Below are positions 19,206 to 30,448 of a stretch of 64,000 nt of DNA, piece by piece (the stretch's first letter is position 1; each line of letters begins with the position of its first letter). This stretch comes from Torulaspora globosa. Lineage: Eukaryota > Ascomycota > Saccharomycetes > Saccharomycetales > Saccharomycetaceae. The stretch lies in assembly GCF_014133895.1 (NCBI RefSeq), contig NC_050730.1, forward strand, positions 992,001-1,056,000, in the 5' to 3' direction. The notes beneath the pieces are model-generated. The model was not told where the DNA came from and searched no databases. It saw only the letters and a program-made list of their open reading frames with translations. The position numbers and the translations under genes were made by a program.

Positions 19206-19302
19206 GTTCTACTGTTACTGCTAGTCTTGAAGAGATCTGGTATCTATTCAAGATGCACCGAAATCATCTGTGAAACTTGAATTATATATTACTGTAATAT
19301 AT

Positions 19303-19325
19303 ATGGAAATGGAAATGGAAATGAA
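19303..19325. repeat. ATGGAA hexanucleotide microsatellite
   Basis: Three tandem ATGGAA copies (19303-19320) and a partial fourth lie just beyond the ARB1 stop codon, in the shared EDC-ARB1 3' region. No function is evident. Confidence 0.8.
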
Positions 19326-19330
19326 CAGGA

Positions 19331-21163
19331 TTACAACACAACATTCTTTGCAAGCTTGTTCTTGTATTCTAGAATGGAACCGTCCCATCTAGTAGCGGTC
19401 TTGTGTTCAACAACGAAAATGTCCTTGGCAATTTTATCCAAAAGTCTGAAATCGTGCGAGACAACAACGACACCACCGTTGAACTCGTTGATGGCTTCAG
19501 CCAGGGAATCGATGGTTGGAATATCTAAACCGTTAGTAGGTTCGTCCAGCAGCAAAACGTTTGGTTGTTCTAGAGCAAGAAGAGCGAACACAACACGCGA
19601 ACGTTGTCCCTCGGATAGAGTGCCCATTTGCACAGTTTGACCTTCACCTGTCAAACCATAGCGACCCAATTGGCCTCTCCAGTATTGGAAATCTTGTGAA
19701 ATCTGTGGGTATTTGTCTCTAACAAATTCCAAAGCGGATTTGGTCAAATCCAATTGATCCTGAGAGTGCTGCGAGTAGACACCTAATTTAACGTGTGTGT
19801 GTCTAGAAACACGACCAGTCTGTGGAGTCAACTCACCAGTCATAATCTTCAGCAGGGTCGACTTCCCCACACCGTTTGGACCAACTAAAGCGATTCTTGA
19901 GTCCATATCAACACCGAAATTCAAATGTTCATACAGGTTGTTCTCTGCGTTACCGTCGTATGAGAAATTTATATCATCAAACGCCAATACTGGTGGCGGA
20001 AGTCTTTCCACAGGTGGGAATCTGAATGAAAACACTTTATCTGGAACGACAGGTTGAATCAAACCATCAGCCTCCATCTTATCCAGAATCTTCTGTCTGG
20101 ATTTGGCTTGTCTAACCAAGTTGGCATAAGTACCGGCAGACGCAATAAACTTCTTGATATGAGTGATTTCTTCCTGTTGTTTGTTGTATTGTTTCATTTG
20201 GTTAGTTTCCAATTCAGAACGGGTCTTGAAGTAGGAATCATAGTTACCACCGTATTGAGTCAGTTTTTGCAATCTCATGTCGATCATGTTGGTACAAACA
20301 CCGTTCAAGAAATCTTGAGAATGGGAAACGAGCACCAAAGTTCTATCAAATCTCTTCAGATACTCTTCTAACCACACACAGGCTTCAAGATCCAAGTGGG
20401 CCGTTGGATCATCAAGCAAGAGCAAAGTTGGCTTAACGAACAACGCTTTAGCCAAAGCGACACGCATTTTCCAGCCACCGGACATGTCCTTCGTTTTCTT
20501 CAAAATCGTCTTTGCGTTGAAACCCAAACCGATCAAAATGACAGCGGCTCTGCTTTCAAAAGTATCAGGATCCATAGAGTCCATCTTTTCGTATAGTGGC
20601 TCCAAGAGCTCAGACTCTGGACCTTCTTCAATAATGATCTTCTCAACCAAGTCTTCCAAACGCTTCAACTCGTGTTCAGCTTCCCTGACGACGTATTCAA
20701 GGGCAGAGAATTCACTTGGTTCAGCCGGTTCATCCAACAAATAAATATCAATCGCCTCAGGGATAGGATATTCTCTCGTCGCTAAAGCCTTCAAAAACGT
20801 AGACTTACCACAACCATTTTCACCCAAAAGACCGTAACGACGGCCGTAGTTCAGTTCAAGAACTGAATCCTGGATCAAAACCTTACCGTGGAAAAGTAGT
20901 GACACAGATGACAGTTTGATATCTCTGGAAGTCTCCAGCGAGTCAAGAACACCGGTCACAACACGGTCAGAAATACCATGTTCGTCCTGTTGCAATTTCA
21001 TTTGAGCAATTTGATTGGTAGCTTGCTCAGTCTCATCTTCTGGTGCTGCAGCTTCCTTCTTCTTTCCGAGTTTTCTTACTGTCTTGCCCGCTTCCTTCTT
21101 CTTAGCCTCTCTCTCGGCTTTTTTGGCGTCTCTCTTAGCTTTAGATGCTGAAACTGGTGGCAT
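19331..21163 (-). CDS. ARB1: ABCF ATPase Arb1, ribosome biogenesis and rescue
   Basis: 610 residues, the same length as S. cerevisiae Arb1 (YER036C). This essential ABCF protein acts in 40S and 60S assembly and ribosome-associated quality control. A Lys/Ala/Glu-rich N-terminal extension precedes two ATPase domains. Domain 1 has Walker A GENGCGKST, signature MSGGWKMR and the family's unusual Walker B LLLLDDPTAHLD. Domain 2 has Walker A GPNGVGKST, signature LSEGQRSR and LLLDEPTNGLD. There is no membrane domain. Codon use is biased towards TTG, AAG and GGT types, as expected for a highly expressed gene. It is divergent from COG1. Confidence 0.97.
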   Translation of the reverse strand: MPPVSASKAKRDAKKAEREAKKKEAGKTVRKLGKKKEAAAPEDETEQATNQIAQMKLQQDEHGISDRVVTGVLDSLETSRDIKLSSVSLLFHGKVLIQDSVLELNYGRRYGLLGENGCGKSTFLKALATREYPIPEAIDIYLLDEPAEPSEFSALEYVVREAEHELKRLEDLVEKIIIEEGPESELLEPLYEKMDSMDPDTFESRAAVILIGLGFNAKTILKKTKDMSGGWKMRVALAKALFVKPTLLLLDDPTAHLDLEACVWLEEYLKRFDRTLVLVSHSQDFLNGVCTNMIDMRLQKLTQYGGNYDSYFKTRSELETNQMKQYNKQQEEITHIKKFIASAGTYANLVRQAKSRQKILDKMEADGLIQPVVPDKVFSFRFPPVERLPPPVLAFDDINFSYDGNAENNLYEHLNFGVDMDSRIALVGPNGVGKSTLLKIMTGELTPQTGRVSRHTHVKLGVYSQHSQDQLDLTKSALEFVRDKYPQISQDFQYWRGQLGRYGLTGEGQTVQMGTLSEGQRSRVVFALLALEQPNVLLLDEPTNGLDIPTIDSLAEAINEFNGGVVVVSHDFRLLDKIAKDIFVVEHKTATRWDGSILEYKNKLAKNVVL

Positions 21164-21370
21164 TACGTCCTAGATATCTCAACTCCTCGATAATTAGCGA
21201 CTTGAAGTTAAATTGAACCAATAATGACTGCAACTAATCATCGATGAGTTGAGCTGCTATTAGGCTGAAAACTTTTATATATTCAGACTTCGAAAATTTC
21301 ACAACATACAGTGTGGTGCACGGAATTGATCTCTTATTTAAACTATACACCATCAGCTATAACATGAAGA

Positions 21371-21390
21371 TAGATGGCTCTAGATGGCTA
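21371..21390 (+). repeat. Tandem 10-bp duplication carrying two ATGs at the COG1 start
   Basis: TAGATGGCTC (21371-21380) is followed directly by TAGATGGCTA (21381-21390). Each copy has an ATG (21374 and 21384) in different frames. The second opens COG1; the first opens a six-codon frame that closes with TGA inside COG1. Confidence 0.8.
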
Positions 21391-22604
21391 TTGAGCTCCA
21401 ATTGGACTTGCCAGCTGCGGCTATGACGATAAATGGGCTGGGAGATTGCACTGAGACTTTGAAGCTCTTCCGGGAGTGCAGTTTGGAGCAAGTTAGGGAC
21501 TATGATCTAGAGCTAGCGTCAAAGATAGATAAGACGAAGGAGAAATTCAGAGAGGAGCTGAGAACCCACTACAAGGATGTTCTCAAGGTTACCGGGGAAG
21601 TCGACCGTTTACATAGGGAGCTGAAGTCTGGGGATGCACTGTTTATGGACTTGTGCTTTAAGGACGATCTTTTCAAGCTGACCAAGCTGCCGGAGTTCCA
21701 GGGCACTGCTGATGTGGGCACTCTCGGAGCCAGCTCCTCTACCCCCTTTAGTGAGGCGCCGTCTCAGCCCGTTTTGGCTGTTTCCCAATGGGTGCTGGCC
21801 GTATCCGATATGATCTCGCGGTTTGCGACGTCCTACTCTTCTTCCAAGCTGTTCGATAGCGTAATGCAGGGGTTTGACGGTCTGAAATCTGTGCAGGACC
21901 GCTTGGAGGGCTATCGAGAGGTCATCCGCAACAAATGCGACGCATTTCTGCGGTTTGCATGCTCACCGGAGGCATCATTCAGCATATCGCAGCGCATACA
22001 AGTATACAACCTTGCAGTTGTGGAAAGCGATAGACATCTTCCCTGGGATCCAGACCTGGTTAGCAAGCTGGAACAACAGACATTCGATTTTATCCTCCAG
22101 AACCATCTCGACGACACGCTGCGTAGTAACGATGAGTTGATCTCCAGCTTTGTAGCTGCCGAGCAGTTTAAGCAGAAGTTGAGCAGTAAGTTGAAAGCAG
22201 ATATCAGTACCCAATTAGTAAGGCTCGATGGAATCTTAGACGCCAGGCAAGAGGATCTGATACCATCCGACCTTCCGACCCTGTCTACAACAGGCATTCA
22301 GGAGCTGGTTCAGGATTCCCAGTACTACTGTATGGGCCTCGTTACAGACCGACAGGTTGAATGGTACAAGGCAATTGTTTATCTGATAGACTTGATCGAG
22401 AAGCTGGAGCGATATGGCGGCGAGTCGCTGGCAAAGGAACTGCGAGAGGAATTGATCGGGAATTTACAGAAAGGCTGCGCTGCCGCACGATCTGACGAGA
22501 AACCGGCATCAATCAGAGGCTTGGTCTCGAAGATTATGGACGACTTCAACCGTGAGAGCTTCAACCGGACGATCCAGTCTACAATACAGTCGTTGACCGC
22601 GTAA
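21384..22604 (+). CDS. COG1: COG complex subunit 1
   Basis: 406 residues (S. cerevisiae 417). Cog1 is the lobe A-lobe B linking subunit of the conserved oligomeric Golgi tether for intra-Golgi retrograde vesicles. The N-terminal half has helical heptads typical of COG/exocyst-type tethers (LFRECSLEQVRDYDLELASKI, then LRTHYKDVLKVTGEVDRLHRELKSGDALF). Identification is supported by this N-terminal COG1 pattern and by synteny (YGL223C between EDC1 and SDT1 in S. cerevisiae). Two out-of-frame ATGs lie 20 and 10 bases upstream. Initiation at the in-frame ATG at 21423 (MTINGLGDC) is also possible. Confidence 0.87.
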   Translation: MAIELQLDLPAAAMTINGLGDCTETLKLFRECSLEQVRDYDLELASKIDKTKEKFREELRTHYKDVLKVTGEVDRLHRELKSGDALFMDLCFKDDLFKLTKLPEFQGTADVGTLGASSSTPFSEAPSQPVLAVSQWVLAVSDMISRFATSYSSSKLFDSVMQGFDGLKSVQDRLEGYREVIRNKCDAFLRFACSPEASFSISQRIQVYNLAVVESDRHLPWDPDLVSKLEQQTFDFILQNHLDDTLRSNDELISSFVAAEQFKQKLSSKLKADISTQLVRLDGILDARQEDLIPSDLPTLSTTGIQELVQDSQYYCMGLVTDRQVEWYKAIVYLIDLIEKLERYGGESLAKELREELIGNLQKGCAAARSDEKPASIRGLVSKIMDDFNRESFNRTIQSTIQSLTA

Positions 22605-22814
22605 CGCACAGTCACTAAATACACGTAGTTATAGTAAAATAATTCAAGAAGGCTGGGAACGCCATCTGCGGACGATTACATCGCAGTCCAGAGCATTTTC
22701 TCGTTCTGGTACCCCCATATATAATGCCCGGCGATCTTTCTGCTCACAGAACTGACAAGTCTTACCGTGTGATATTGAATTGACACATTGCAGGCCGCCT
22801 TCTGTCAACTCCAG

Positions 22815-22833
22815 AGGAGCTCATTGAGCTCCT
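22815..22833. promoter_or_regulatory. 19-bp palindrome upstream of SDT1
   Basis: AGGAGCTCA and TGAGCTCCT flank a single central T, giving 9-bp perfect arms. It lies between COG1 and SDT1, about 200 bases upstream of the SDT1 start. It could be a dimeric binding site or part of the COG1 3' end; there is no known match. Confidence 0.5.
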
Positions 22834-22897
22834 TAGTCTGCTATGTTTACGGCTGAGTTGTTTCTGATGGCATGTGGGCGATATATATAAGATCGAG

Positions 22898-22904
22898 TGA
22901 GTCA
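22898..22904. promoter_or_regulatory. Gcn4-type site TGAGTCA upstream of SDT1
   Basis: A perfect TGAGTCA heptamer, the optimal Gcn4/AP-1 half-site pair, lies about 133 bases upstream of the SDT1 ATG and just downstream of a TATATATAA box. Amino-acid starvation control of this gene is an inference. Confidence 0.4.
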
Positions 22905-22955
22905 GTATTGCAACAAGACAAAGGCAGATGGGTCATATATAAAAAGCTCGAGTGA

Positions 22956-23876
<921 letters not shown>

Positions 23877-23892
23877 TAGATTCTATAGTTGT

Positions 23893-25119
23893 TTATGATG
23901 GCATTTTCGTAATGACACCTAAGATTCCTCCAATCAAGGACAGTTCGACGTCGCTTGCACTGGCGTTGAAGAGATCATCGACACAGTTCTTGAAATATCG
24001 TGTCGCAGGTGAATCACCAAACGGAATGAACTCCGAACCATAAATGAAAAGGACAAAATACAGTAAATCTTGAAGGCGACGCTTATCGAACAAATTGTTA
24101 AACTCGGCTACGAGGATTTCCGTAGCTTCTTCGCTACTCAAACAGCTTTTCTCGAAGAAGATTCGTCGTATCAACGGTGTCTGAATATTTGAAATTAGCT
24201 TGATGACTCTATGATGCAGGAAGTAGTCATGAGGATGAACCAATGAGAAGTATTCTTGAAAGAAGTCGTCACAGGGAATTTCTTTAAACATTTTGGTACA
24301 CCAAAGGGAATCACAAGACACAGACTCATAAATCTTTCTATCAAGCACAAAGCAGATGAAGTACTTTGTGAATCGCTCGCTTACTCCAAGGTAGTGGGCG
24401 AGTGCTTCCAGCATGGAATCAACGGGGCTAATCTGACATAGAGTATCAATTTCTCTTCTGCTAGTTAAGAGATATCTCTCGGTTGCCAGAGAGTCAAGTG
24501 TGTCCCCAGAAACTCCAAATGACATGAGCAGACTCTCCAAAGTAGGATATCGCCTCATTAGTTCTTCCTTCTCATTGTAAAGAGTACTTTCGATCGATAG
24601 TTCTTGAAACTGGCTGTTTTCTGTTATGAAATGCCAATCGATGAACCTCTTCGAGATCGTTTCATTTGTAATTAGGTCGGAATAATGTGGCGAAACACCC
24701 CTTCTCTTGAAACTTGTTCGAATATCTCCCTCATAAGTGGAATCGGTCGAAGTTTTAGATGCCTTGGGTGAGTCTCCAGCGAGCTTCCTCAATTTGCTGA
24801 ACTTATTCAAAGAAGTTGCTATCCTAGGGTCAAAATGGTGCCCAAGGTCGTACTGCTTAATCTTGACGACGTTCTCGACTTTTTTCACTGATAAGTCCTC
24901 TATTTCGATCTTGGGATCCAATAAACTCGATCTAATAACACTACTCTTACCAAATAGTTGGCTCGTCTCACGGTCGTCATCTGTATCGCTCTCTTCTTCG
25001 CGGAACTCAGTGACACTTTCAACCAATTCATGTCTTACGAGTAACCTGCCGGTATCTGAGTCCTGGGAATCGTCAATATCATCTTCCTTCTCACATCCTG
25101 GTTCGTCCTTCAAAGCCAT
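23893..25119 (-). CDS. KRE29: Smc5/6 complex subunit Kre29 (Nse6)
   Basis: 408 residues (S. cerevisiae 464). Kre29 partners Nse5 and loads and regulates the Smc5/6 genome-stability complex. The N-terminal ~100 residues are acidic and disordered (DDIDDSQDSDTGR, EEESDTDDDRETSQLFG). From about residue 160 the protein is helical and lacks a named motif (FIDWHFITENSQFQEL, RRYPTLESLLMSFGVSG). The identification rests on length, this architecture and position: in S. cerevisiae YER038C lies between PHM8 and HVG1. The frame opens one codon earlier with GTG, so the ATG at 25119 is used. It ends 16 bases from the SDT1 stop on the other strand. Confidence 0.83.
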   Translation of the reverse strand: MALKDEPGCEKEDDIDDSQDSDTGRLLVRHELVESVTEFREEESDTDDDRETSQLFGKSSVIRSSLLDPKIEIEDLSVKKVENVVKIKQYDLGHHFDPRIATSLNKFSKLRKLAGDSPKASKTSTDSTYEGDIRTSFKRRGVSPHYSDLITNETISKRFIDWHFITENSQFQELSIESTLYNEKEELMRRYPTLESLLMSFGVSGDTLDSLATERYLLTSRREIDTLCQISPVDSMLEALAHYLGVSERFTKYFICFVLDRKIYESVSCDSLWCTKMFKEIPCDDFFQEYFSLVHPHDYFLHHRVIKLISNIQTPLIRRIFFEKSCLSSEEATEILVAEFNNLFDKRRLQDLLYFVLFIYGSEFIPFGDSPATRYFKNCVDDLFNASASDVELSLIGGILGVITKMPS

Positions 25120-25284
25120 CACAATCTTCTTGCCACTTTAGTACTGTATCAATGGTTGAGCCGCGCGTTTGCTGGCTTGCTGTTATGTAGATTGTTTATA
25201 AGTTTACATCTATATATTGTCTCGAGTGAGCTGGTTTAGATAAAGGTGAATCAGAAGGAAATACAGTCAATTAAGTAGCTCCAT

Positions 25285-26292
25285 CTATTTCTGGGACGCT
25301 TGATTCTGCATCTTCTTCTGCTTAGCGACAGCGTAGACGATGCCTGACAGGAAACCGATGAAAATGGAGAGGAAAGACAGGAAGTTTCTTGGAGCATCGA
25401 AGAAGATCAAACCAGATAGCGCAATTGGTAACTTGTTCAAAGCACCGACCATGGAATAAGTCGTGGAAGACGTGACACGAACACACCAACCTGAACAGTA
25501 AGAGATACCGACGGAAGCCAAACCGGAAATAACCATAGCGGTCACAGAGTCCTGAGAGAGGTTGGTGGCGAGGTTGGCTTGCGACCAGTCTTCCACGATA
25601 AATGAGGCAGCCAAAAGAATTGGCATCCCCAGAACGTTGTTGTAAAACATCGTGTCGAAATCTTTGAAGTTGGTCAACTTGATTCTCTTTCTCATGATCA
25701 GCACAAATAGCGCCGAGGAGATGCAGTTGGCGAACATCCACAAGTAGCCGATGCTGAAAGGCAGAGAGGATTCACCCAAAACGGCAGTCTGCGCAGCCTT
25801 CTTTGCCAACGCCTGCTGGTCACCCCAGGTGGCGATGACCGACGAAAGAACCATCAAGAGGAACGAAGACAGTTCCATCGAAGTGATGGAGCCACCGAAG
25901 AACAGTACTTCACCGTAAGCGATCAGGATGATGGTCAAGTTCTTGAAAATCGTGTAGATTGGAACGGCCAGAAACTGTAGCGCCTTCGACGACGTGTAGA
26001 TCATCAACACCAGTAAAATCGAGATTGGCATCCAGTTCTTCGCATCGGTCTTGTTTAGCGGACGGAATTTCGCATAGCCCAGAAACTTCAACACGACCAA
26101 CGTCAGGGTACAAACCAACGACTGCACAAACAACATCACCAAGTTCATGTTAAAGTCCTTCAAATTGACCACAAACTTGTTGGTCACGGTCATCAGGATC
26201 GAGGACCCACAGTATGACATAATAGAGATAGTACCAGAGTTGGCAACACGGGCCCAACCATTTTCATTGGCTGCAATCTTCAATTCCGACAT
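25285..26292 (-). CDS. VRG4: Golgi GDP-mannose transporter Vrg4
   Basis: 335 residues (S. cerevisiae 337). Vrg4 imports GDP-mannose into the Golgi lumen for mannosylation, exchanging it for GMP. The sequence is hydrophobic with about ten membrane spans, starts [13 protein letters not shown] and includes [18 protein letters not shown]. The GDP-mannose binding motif GALNK appears in [15 protein letters not shown], and the C-terminal tail is Lys-rich ([13 protein letters not shown]). The open frame runs 59 codons further upstream to a non-ATG codon, but homology fixes the start at 26292. It is the single equivalent of S. cerevisiae VRG4 and HVG1. Confidence 0.97.
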   Translation of the reverse strand: MSELKIAANENGWARVANSGTISIMSYCGSSILMTVTNKFVVNLKDFNMNLVMLFVQSLVCTLTLVVLKFLGYAKFRPLNKTDAKNWMPISILLVLMIYTSSKALQFLAVPIYTIFKNLTIILIAYGEVLFFGGSITSMELSSFLLMVLSSVIATWGDQQALAKKAAQTAVLGESSLPFSIGYLWMFANCISSALFVLIMRKRIKLTNFKDFDTMFYNNVLGMPILLAASFIVEDWSQANLATNLSQDSVTAMVISGLASVGISYCSGWCVRVTSSTTYSMVGALNKLPIALSGLIFFDAPRNFLSFLSIFIGFLSGIVYAVAKQKKMQNQASQK

Positions 26293-27731
26293 TTGCTCGC
26301 TGCTCTGCAATGCTTCAGCTGCTCGAGTCACCACCGGGAGTACAATCGACATCGAAGGAAGGTAAATACCAGATGCTTGTTGTTTAAAATACTGTGCACT
26401 TGGGAGGACAATCGTTGGACGCGTCCACGATAGCTTGGCACGCTCAGGGTAACAGTACGCCAAAATCACCAGCTATAAGCAGCCAAGCTGTTTAACAGGA
26501 GCTGGCGAGCTTCTCAGTCTTTCAAGCCCTCTCTCAGTCCTTCACGCCCTCTCTCAGCCTTCAGAACGACAGCGTGGCGAGATTCATCTGAGCCTGCGTT
26601 GGCTTGCTGTCTGTCCATCTTATCGGCAGACTGCCGAACAATTCATCGAGGCCTGCCCTCGGTGCTTGCAGGGCTCGAGGATTTCCATGCGGCTTTGAAC
26701 CCCCTTCTATACACATCACCGTGTTTCTGCGACCGTCCGGCTCTGCTGGAGCCACCTGTAGTTAAACAGGCAGGACCTCGGCTCTGTGCCGATGCGAGGA
26801 GACCGTCCAAGATCCAGATGCCTGAGCTACGCCGGAGACGGCAGTTCTTGCTGTTAAGCGGTCTCAACTGGCTTGTTTATGTATAAGCGCGTATCCTATC
26901 GGCCTCGGCGCTTAAACAAGACAGACACAACAACTACTTCTACCAACAAAAGCAGCCGTGTTCACCGGTTCCGTCATGGTATATATCTGAACGGTGTGGG
27001 AGAGAGCCAGGAAGCACTCTCTCAAGCGTTTTGAAGCTTCCGGCGGCAGCGGCTGACTGCTGCACGTTGCACCTATGCAAACGTCTACATTGACGGCATC
27101 GTGGTGCTTGTCTGAGCACAGCTGAGGGCGAGGAAGGGCGAATAGTGCCATCTACGTCAGGTCTCCATCTTCAAGACCCTTATGCCGCTTTGTGTTCTGG
27201 CAGGGGCAAACCCAGAGACGACGCTTCAAGGAAACATAGCAGGAGTGCGGACCAGATGATATCTAGAGCTACGAGAGATACTATTGAGTGGCAGCCGCTG
27301 TTGTTGCGGCTACGCCGCCCCAATCACGCTAGAAACTGCCAGAGCCGATGTGAAAGACATGCTACACGACACGTTAGCTTCTGGTTCAACTAAAGCTAAA
27401 CTGCCGGCCTCATTCGGGTTATAAATCAAGAAGAGTCCAACTTGGTGAACTTCAGGGCTAAAACTATGGCTTTTTTCTTTTGCCTGACGCAGTTTTTTTT
27501 TTTTTCCTCTGCTGTGAAAAAAAGCCTTCAACTCCAGTCTAGTCATTGAACCCTCTCGCTCATCTGGCTCATCTCGATCGTCTAGACGTTCGAAAGGTAC
27601 TGGGCTGGCAACTAGATCGGCGACTCAAGCTAAGCAGGCTCCTCAGTGGTAAAATCTGCCTTTTGCAAGAACACTCAGCAGTGTACAGATCTACGGAGTT
27701 AAAAGGATTTTCGATTTAACTTGATGAATCA
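26293..27731. other. Long divergent intergenic region VRG4-GLN3
   Basis: At about 1.44 kb this is the longest gene-free stretch. It is fairly GC-rich between about 26500 and 27350 and has no frame I would call coding. Visible items are a 20-bp tandem repeat at 26513-26564, one GATAAG site (as CTTATC, 26619-26624) and a T13 run (27493-27505) about 230 bases ahead of the GLN3 ATG. It must contain the promoters of both genes. GLN3 may have a long or complex upstream region. Confidence 0.6.
26513..26564. repeat. 20-bp tandem repeat upstream of VRG4
   Basis: Two 20-base units beginning CTCAGTC and ending GCCCTCT (26513-26532 and 26533-26552) are followed by a partial third copy that starts CTCAGCCTTCA. 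Units one and two differ at two positions. The repeat lies 220-270 bases upstream of the VRG4 ATG; on the VRG4 strand it reads as a purine-rich AGAGGGC repeat. Confidence 0.75.
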
Positions 27732-27795
27732 ATGCCGATGGCCGGTGGTTCCAACTTGTATGATATTTTCGATCAGCCATCTCATGGTCGTCTGA
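27724..27795 (+). other. Upstream ATG overlapping the GLN3 start
   Basis: An ATG at 27724, eight bases before the GLN3 ATG and out of frame with it, opens a 23-codon frame that ends with TGA at 27793-27795 inside GLN3. Both ATGs have T at position -3, a weak context. If leaders include 27724, some ribosomes would be diverted. Confidence 0.4.
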
Positions 27796-30221
27796 CGAAT
27801 GATCAGCATGCTGCCGGGGGCGATGGCGAAATGAATCTAGGTAGTGGAATTTCGCTCAGCGCTGCTTCAGCTTTCGACACAATGCTTGAGATGCTTCCCG
27901 ATAATACAGATTTCTCGTTCTTCGGCAACACGAATGGGTGCGATACGCCTAAAAATGAGTCTCGTTCAAACTCTCGCAAGGGTTCCATGTTCCGCGATAC
28001 CGTGAACGGTTCAGGACAGATGCCTTCGCAAATGCAGAATGAGTTTGACAGCGTTTTGGATCGAATAAGCACAAAGGATATTATTGTTGAAGGTGGTGCA
28101 AACCAGATGACGCAAGCTATTGAAATAGCAAACCAGCAGAACGGTGAAATTACGCAGCTGTGGGATTTCAACGTGGACGACTTTATGATGACACCGGAGG
28201 GCTCTGGATCGGCTACCATAAGTGCCCCAAATAGCTTTATCTCTGAGGGTCAACTACACTCTACTGGCGCTCCGGGAGTGCCGTTGATGTCAGTTTCGAG
28301 CAACTACCAGAATGGCCCCTTAGATCCTATGAGTGTGGGAAATAACTTCAGTCAATTCTTATCTACAGGCATCCCATTCCCAAACCAAGGAGCTGCAACA
28401 CTGTTTAATCGTTCAGCATCATCGTCTCCAAAATATAATGGTTCCCAAATAACTCTGAAGAAAGAAGAATCAACAAACTTTCACAGACCTCCGTTGGGCG
28501 GCAGAAGATCTTCGATGCAGTTGAGCAAATCGGTTCACACGGAGGACGGTGGCATTTATATCAGTACAGCGAATGGTGCGAGCTCAGTGAGGAAGAACTC
28601 TCTAGGAAGGCAGATCTCTTCCACGTCACTTTCATCTTACAAGCGTGGAAGTTCATCGGCAGTACCAGAAATCCAGAGGAAGCCATCACTCTCGTGCTTC
28701 AACTGTAAGACTCAGAAAACACCCCTTTGGAGACGCGACTCACAAGGAAACACTCTATGTAACGCCTGTGGTTTGTTTCAAAAGCTACATGGAACCATGA
28801 GACCGCTTTCGCTCAAAACGGACGTCATCAAGAAGAGGAATAATAGAAAGAGGGCCAAAAAACAACAAGAACAGGCAGAGAAAGCAAACGGGTCAAGTGA
28901 CAGCAAGAGCAGTCAAAATACAAGTGACAAGAAAGCCGTTAGTGGTACAACGAGTAATGCACCTACGCCGCCGAAAAATCCAAGGTCACGTAAAAAGTCA
29001 TCTCAGCCCTCGAATATGAATACTTTGACAAACGACAGCACGCTATCTCTAGCTGAGTCACAAAATTCAATGAGCGCCAATGACGGGAAGTATGACTTGG
29101 GGATGTCTTACAATGCACCAATTGGCACATACTCGCCAAACAATTTAGAGAGTCTCAATCCAAACAATCTAATCACACACAACAAAAAAATAGCAAATAT
29201 GAATTCATCAACTTCCCGAAAACCAAGAAGAGATAGCACATCATCCAATAATTCATGTTCGAGTAAATCGTCTTCAAGATCTGTCGTGCCGATCTTACCA
29301 AAGCCGTCCACGAACACGGGTAATCCTTCCTCTTTTAGCATGGGTTTCAGCACATCAACAAGCGCGGGAAATAGTGCTGCCTCATCTCCAAGGGTTGTTG
29401 GACCATCGTTGAATCCGTCGAGTCCAATGACTCCTTCACAGAATGCCTTTTCAACCTCTACAAGCAGGCAAGGTATCAGTATACCGAGACAAAAGTTATC
29501 ACGCAATCACTCGTCGTCTTCTTCATCATTTATGGCAGCCTCTCTTCAGCAACTTCAGCAGCAGAACCAACAGAATCAGCAAAATTATCAACCGCAGCAG
29601 CTGCAAACTTCCAACGATTCTATTGCACAGTCAAACAACTGGAACTTAGCCTCGGCCGGAGCTTCTCCAGCCGTTGCACGTTCGCCTAAGACCGGTTTCG
29701 ATTTGTTCAATAGCCCAAGTAATTCTCCTGGTGTCCCTTCCGGTAAGAAGTCACAAACGTCGTTGCTATCTCAGCAATTACAAAATTCGAGCAGCTCTCA
29801 GGCGAATCACAAGCCCGAATCTACTACCAATGAGATTACAACCAATGGCCAGCATCAGCATCAGAACTCTATGACCAATTCTCCCCAACCGCTCTCATTG
29901 AGGAGATCGTCGGTTGCTGCCTCTCCACGTAATAGTTATGCTGATTCAGTCATGCAGCATCGTGGTCTCTACGACAGCAATCTCACACTCAGAAGACAGT
30001 CCTCACTTGGACTCAGAAGAAATGCCCACTCCAGAGATCAGGTATTGTCGCCCAACGCAGAGCTTATTGGTGTTGGAAGCACTCATACCAGCACCGTTAG
30101 CACGCCCACCACCTCGGCCACTGTCACATCAGTGACTGCCACCACTGGAAATGATAGAAGTTCTTCGGCTTTAAACAGTGCCATATCTGATGAACTGGAC
30201 TGGCTGAAATTCGGAATGTGA
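27732..30221 (+). CDS. GLN3: GATA transcription activator Gln3
   Basis: 829 residues (S. cerevisiae 730). Gln3 activates nitrogen-catabolite genes and is held in the cytoplasm by Ure2 and TORC1 when nitrogen is good. A single GATA zinc finger is at about 322-346 (CFNC, 17 residues, CNAC), followed by a basic tail ([11 protein letters not shown]). Other conserved blocks are [16 protein letters not shown] near residue 137, [12 protein letters not shown], the Ser-rich [28 protein letters not shown], and the extreme C-terminus [10 protein letters not shown]. Long Ser/Asn/Gln low-complexity tracts make it longer than the S. cerevisiae protein. The ATG is at 27732; see the overlapping upstream ATG. 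Confidence 0.97.
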   Translation: MPMAGGSNLYDIFDQPSHGRLTNDQHAAGGDGEMNLGSGISLSAASAFDTMLEMLPDNTDFSFFGNTNGCDTPKNESRSNSRKGSMFRDTVNGSGQMPSQMQNEFDSVLDRISTKDIIVEGGANQMTQAIEIANQQNGEITQLWDFNVDDFMMTPEGSGSATISAPNSFISEGQLHSTGAPGVPLMSVSSNYQNGPLDPMSVGNNFSQFLSTGIPFPNQGAATLFNRSASSSPKYNGSQITLKKEESTNFHRPPLGGRRSSMQLSKSVHTEDGGIYISTANGASSVRKNSLGRQISSTSLSSYKRGSSSAVPEIQRKPSLSCFNCKTQKTPLWRRDSQGNTLCNACGLFQKLHGTMRPLSLKTDVIKKRNNRKRAKKQQEQAEKANGSSDSKSSQNTSDKKAVSGTTSNAPTPPKNPRSRKKSSQPSNMNTLTNDSTLSLAESQNSMSANDGKYDLGMSYNAPIGTYSPNNLESLNPNNLITHNKKIANMNSSTSRKPRRDSTSSNNSCSSKSSSRSVVPILPKPSTNTGNPSSFSMGFSTSTSAGNSAASSPRVVGPSLNPSSPMTPSQNAFSTSTSRQGISIPRQKLSRNHSSSSSSFMAASLQQLQQQNQQNQQNYQPQQLQTSNDSIAQSNNWNLASAGASPAVARSPKTGFDLFNSPSNSPGVPSGKKSQTSLLSQQLQNSSSSQANHKPESTTNEITTNGQHQHQNSMTNSPQPLSLRRSSVAASPRNSYADSVMQHRGLYDSNLTLRRQSSLGLRRNAHSRDQVLSPNAELIGVGSTHTSTVSTPTTSATVTSVTATTGNDRSSSALNSAISDELDWLKFGM

Positions 30222-30448
30222 ACACATTCTCTACTAAGCTTGATACTGGAAACCGCTTATAGACAATCCTAATTATTGTAGTGCACTGGCTGCACTAATT
30301 GTATAAAGTAGTAGATAATGCCTTCAGTTGTGTTGCCTCTTTCAATTTGTATTGTCTTCGGTGAGACCAGAGAACTTAACTCATCAATGCAAAGAAAGCT
30401 CACTGAAGGACAGCGAAGAAGAAGGGAGAAAAGATGTAAAGCTGTCTC

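Noticed and set aside
26293..26469. 59-codon N-terminal extension of VRG4
   Set aside because: It begins at a non-ATG codon and precedes the conserved MSELK start. Vrg4 proteins lack such an extension.
26599..27393. Frames of 64-95 codons in the VRG4-GLN3 gap
   Set aside because: They are short, lie on both strands, start at unsupported codons and give no recognisable protein.
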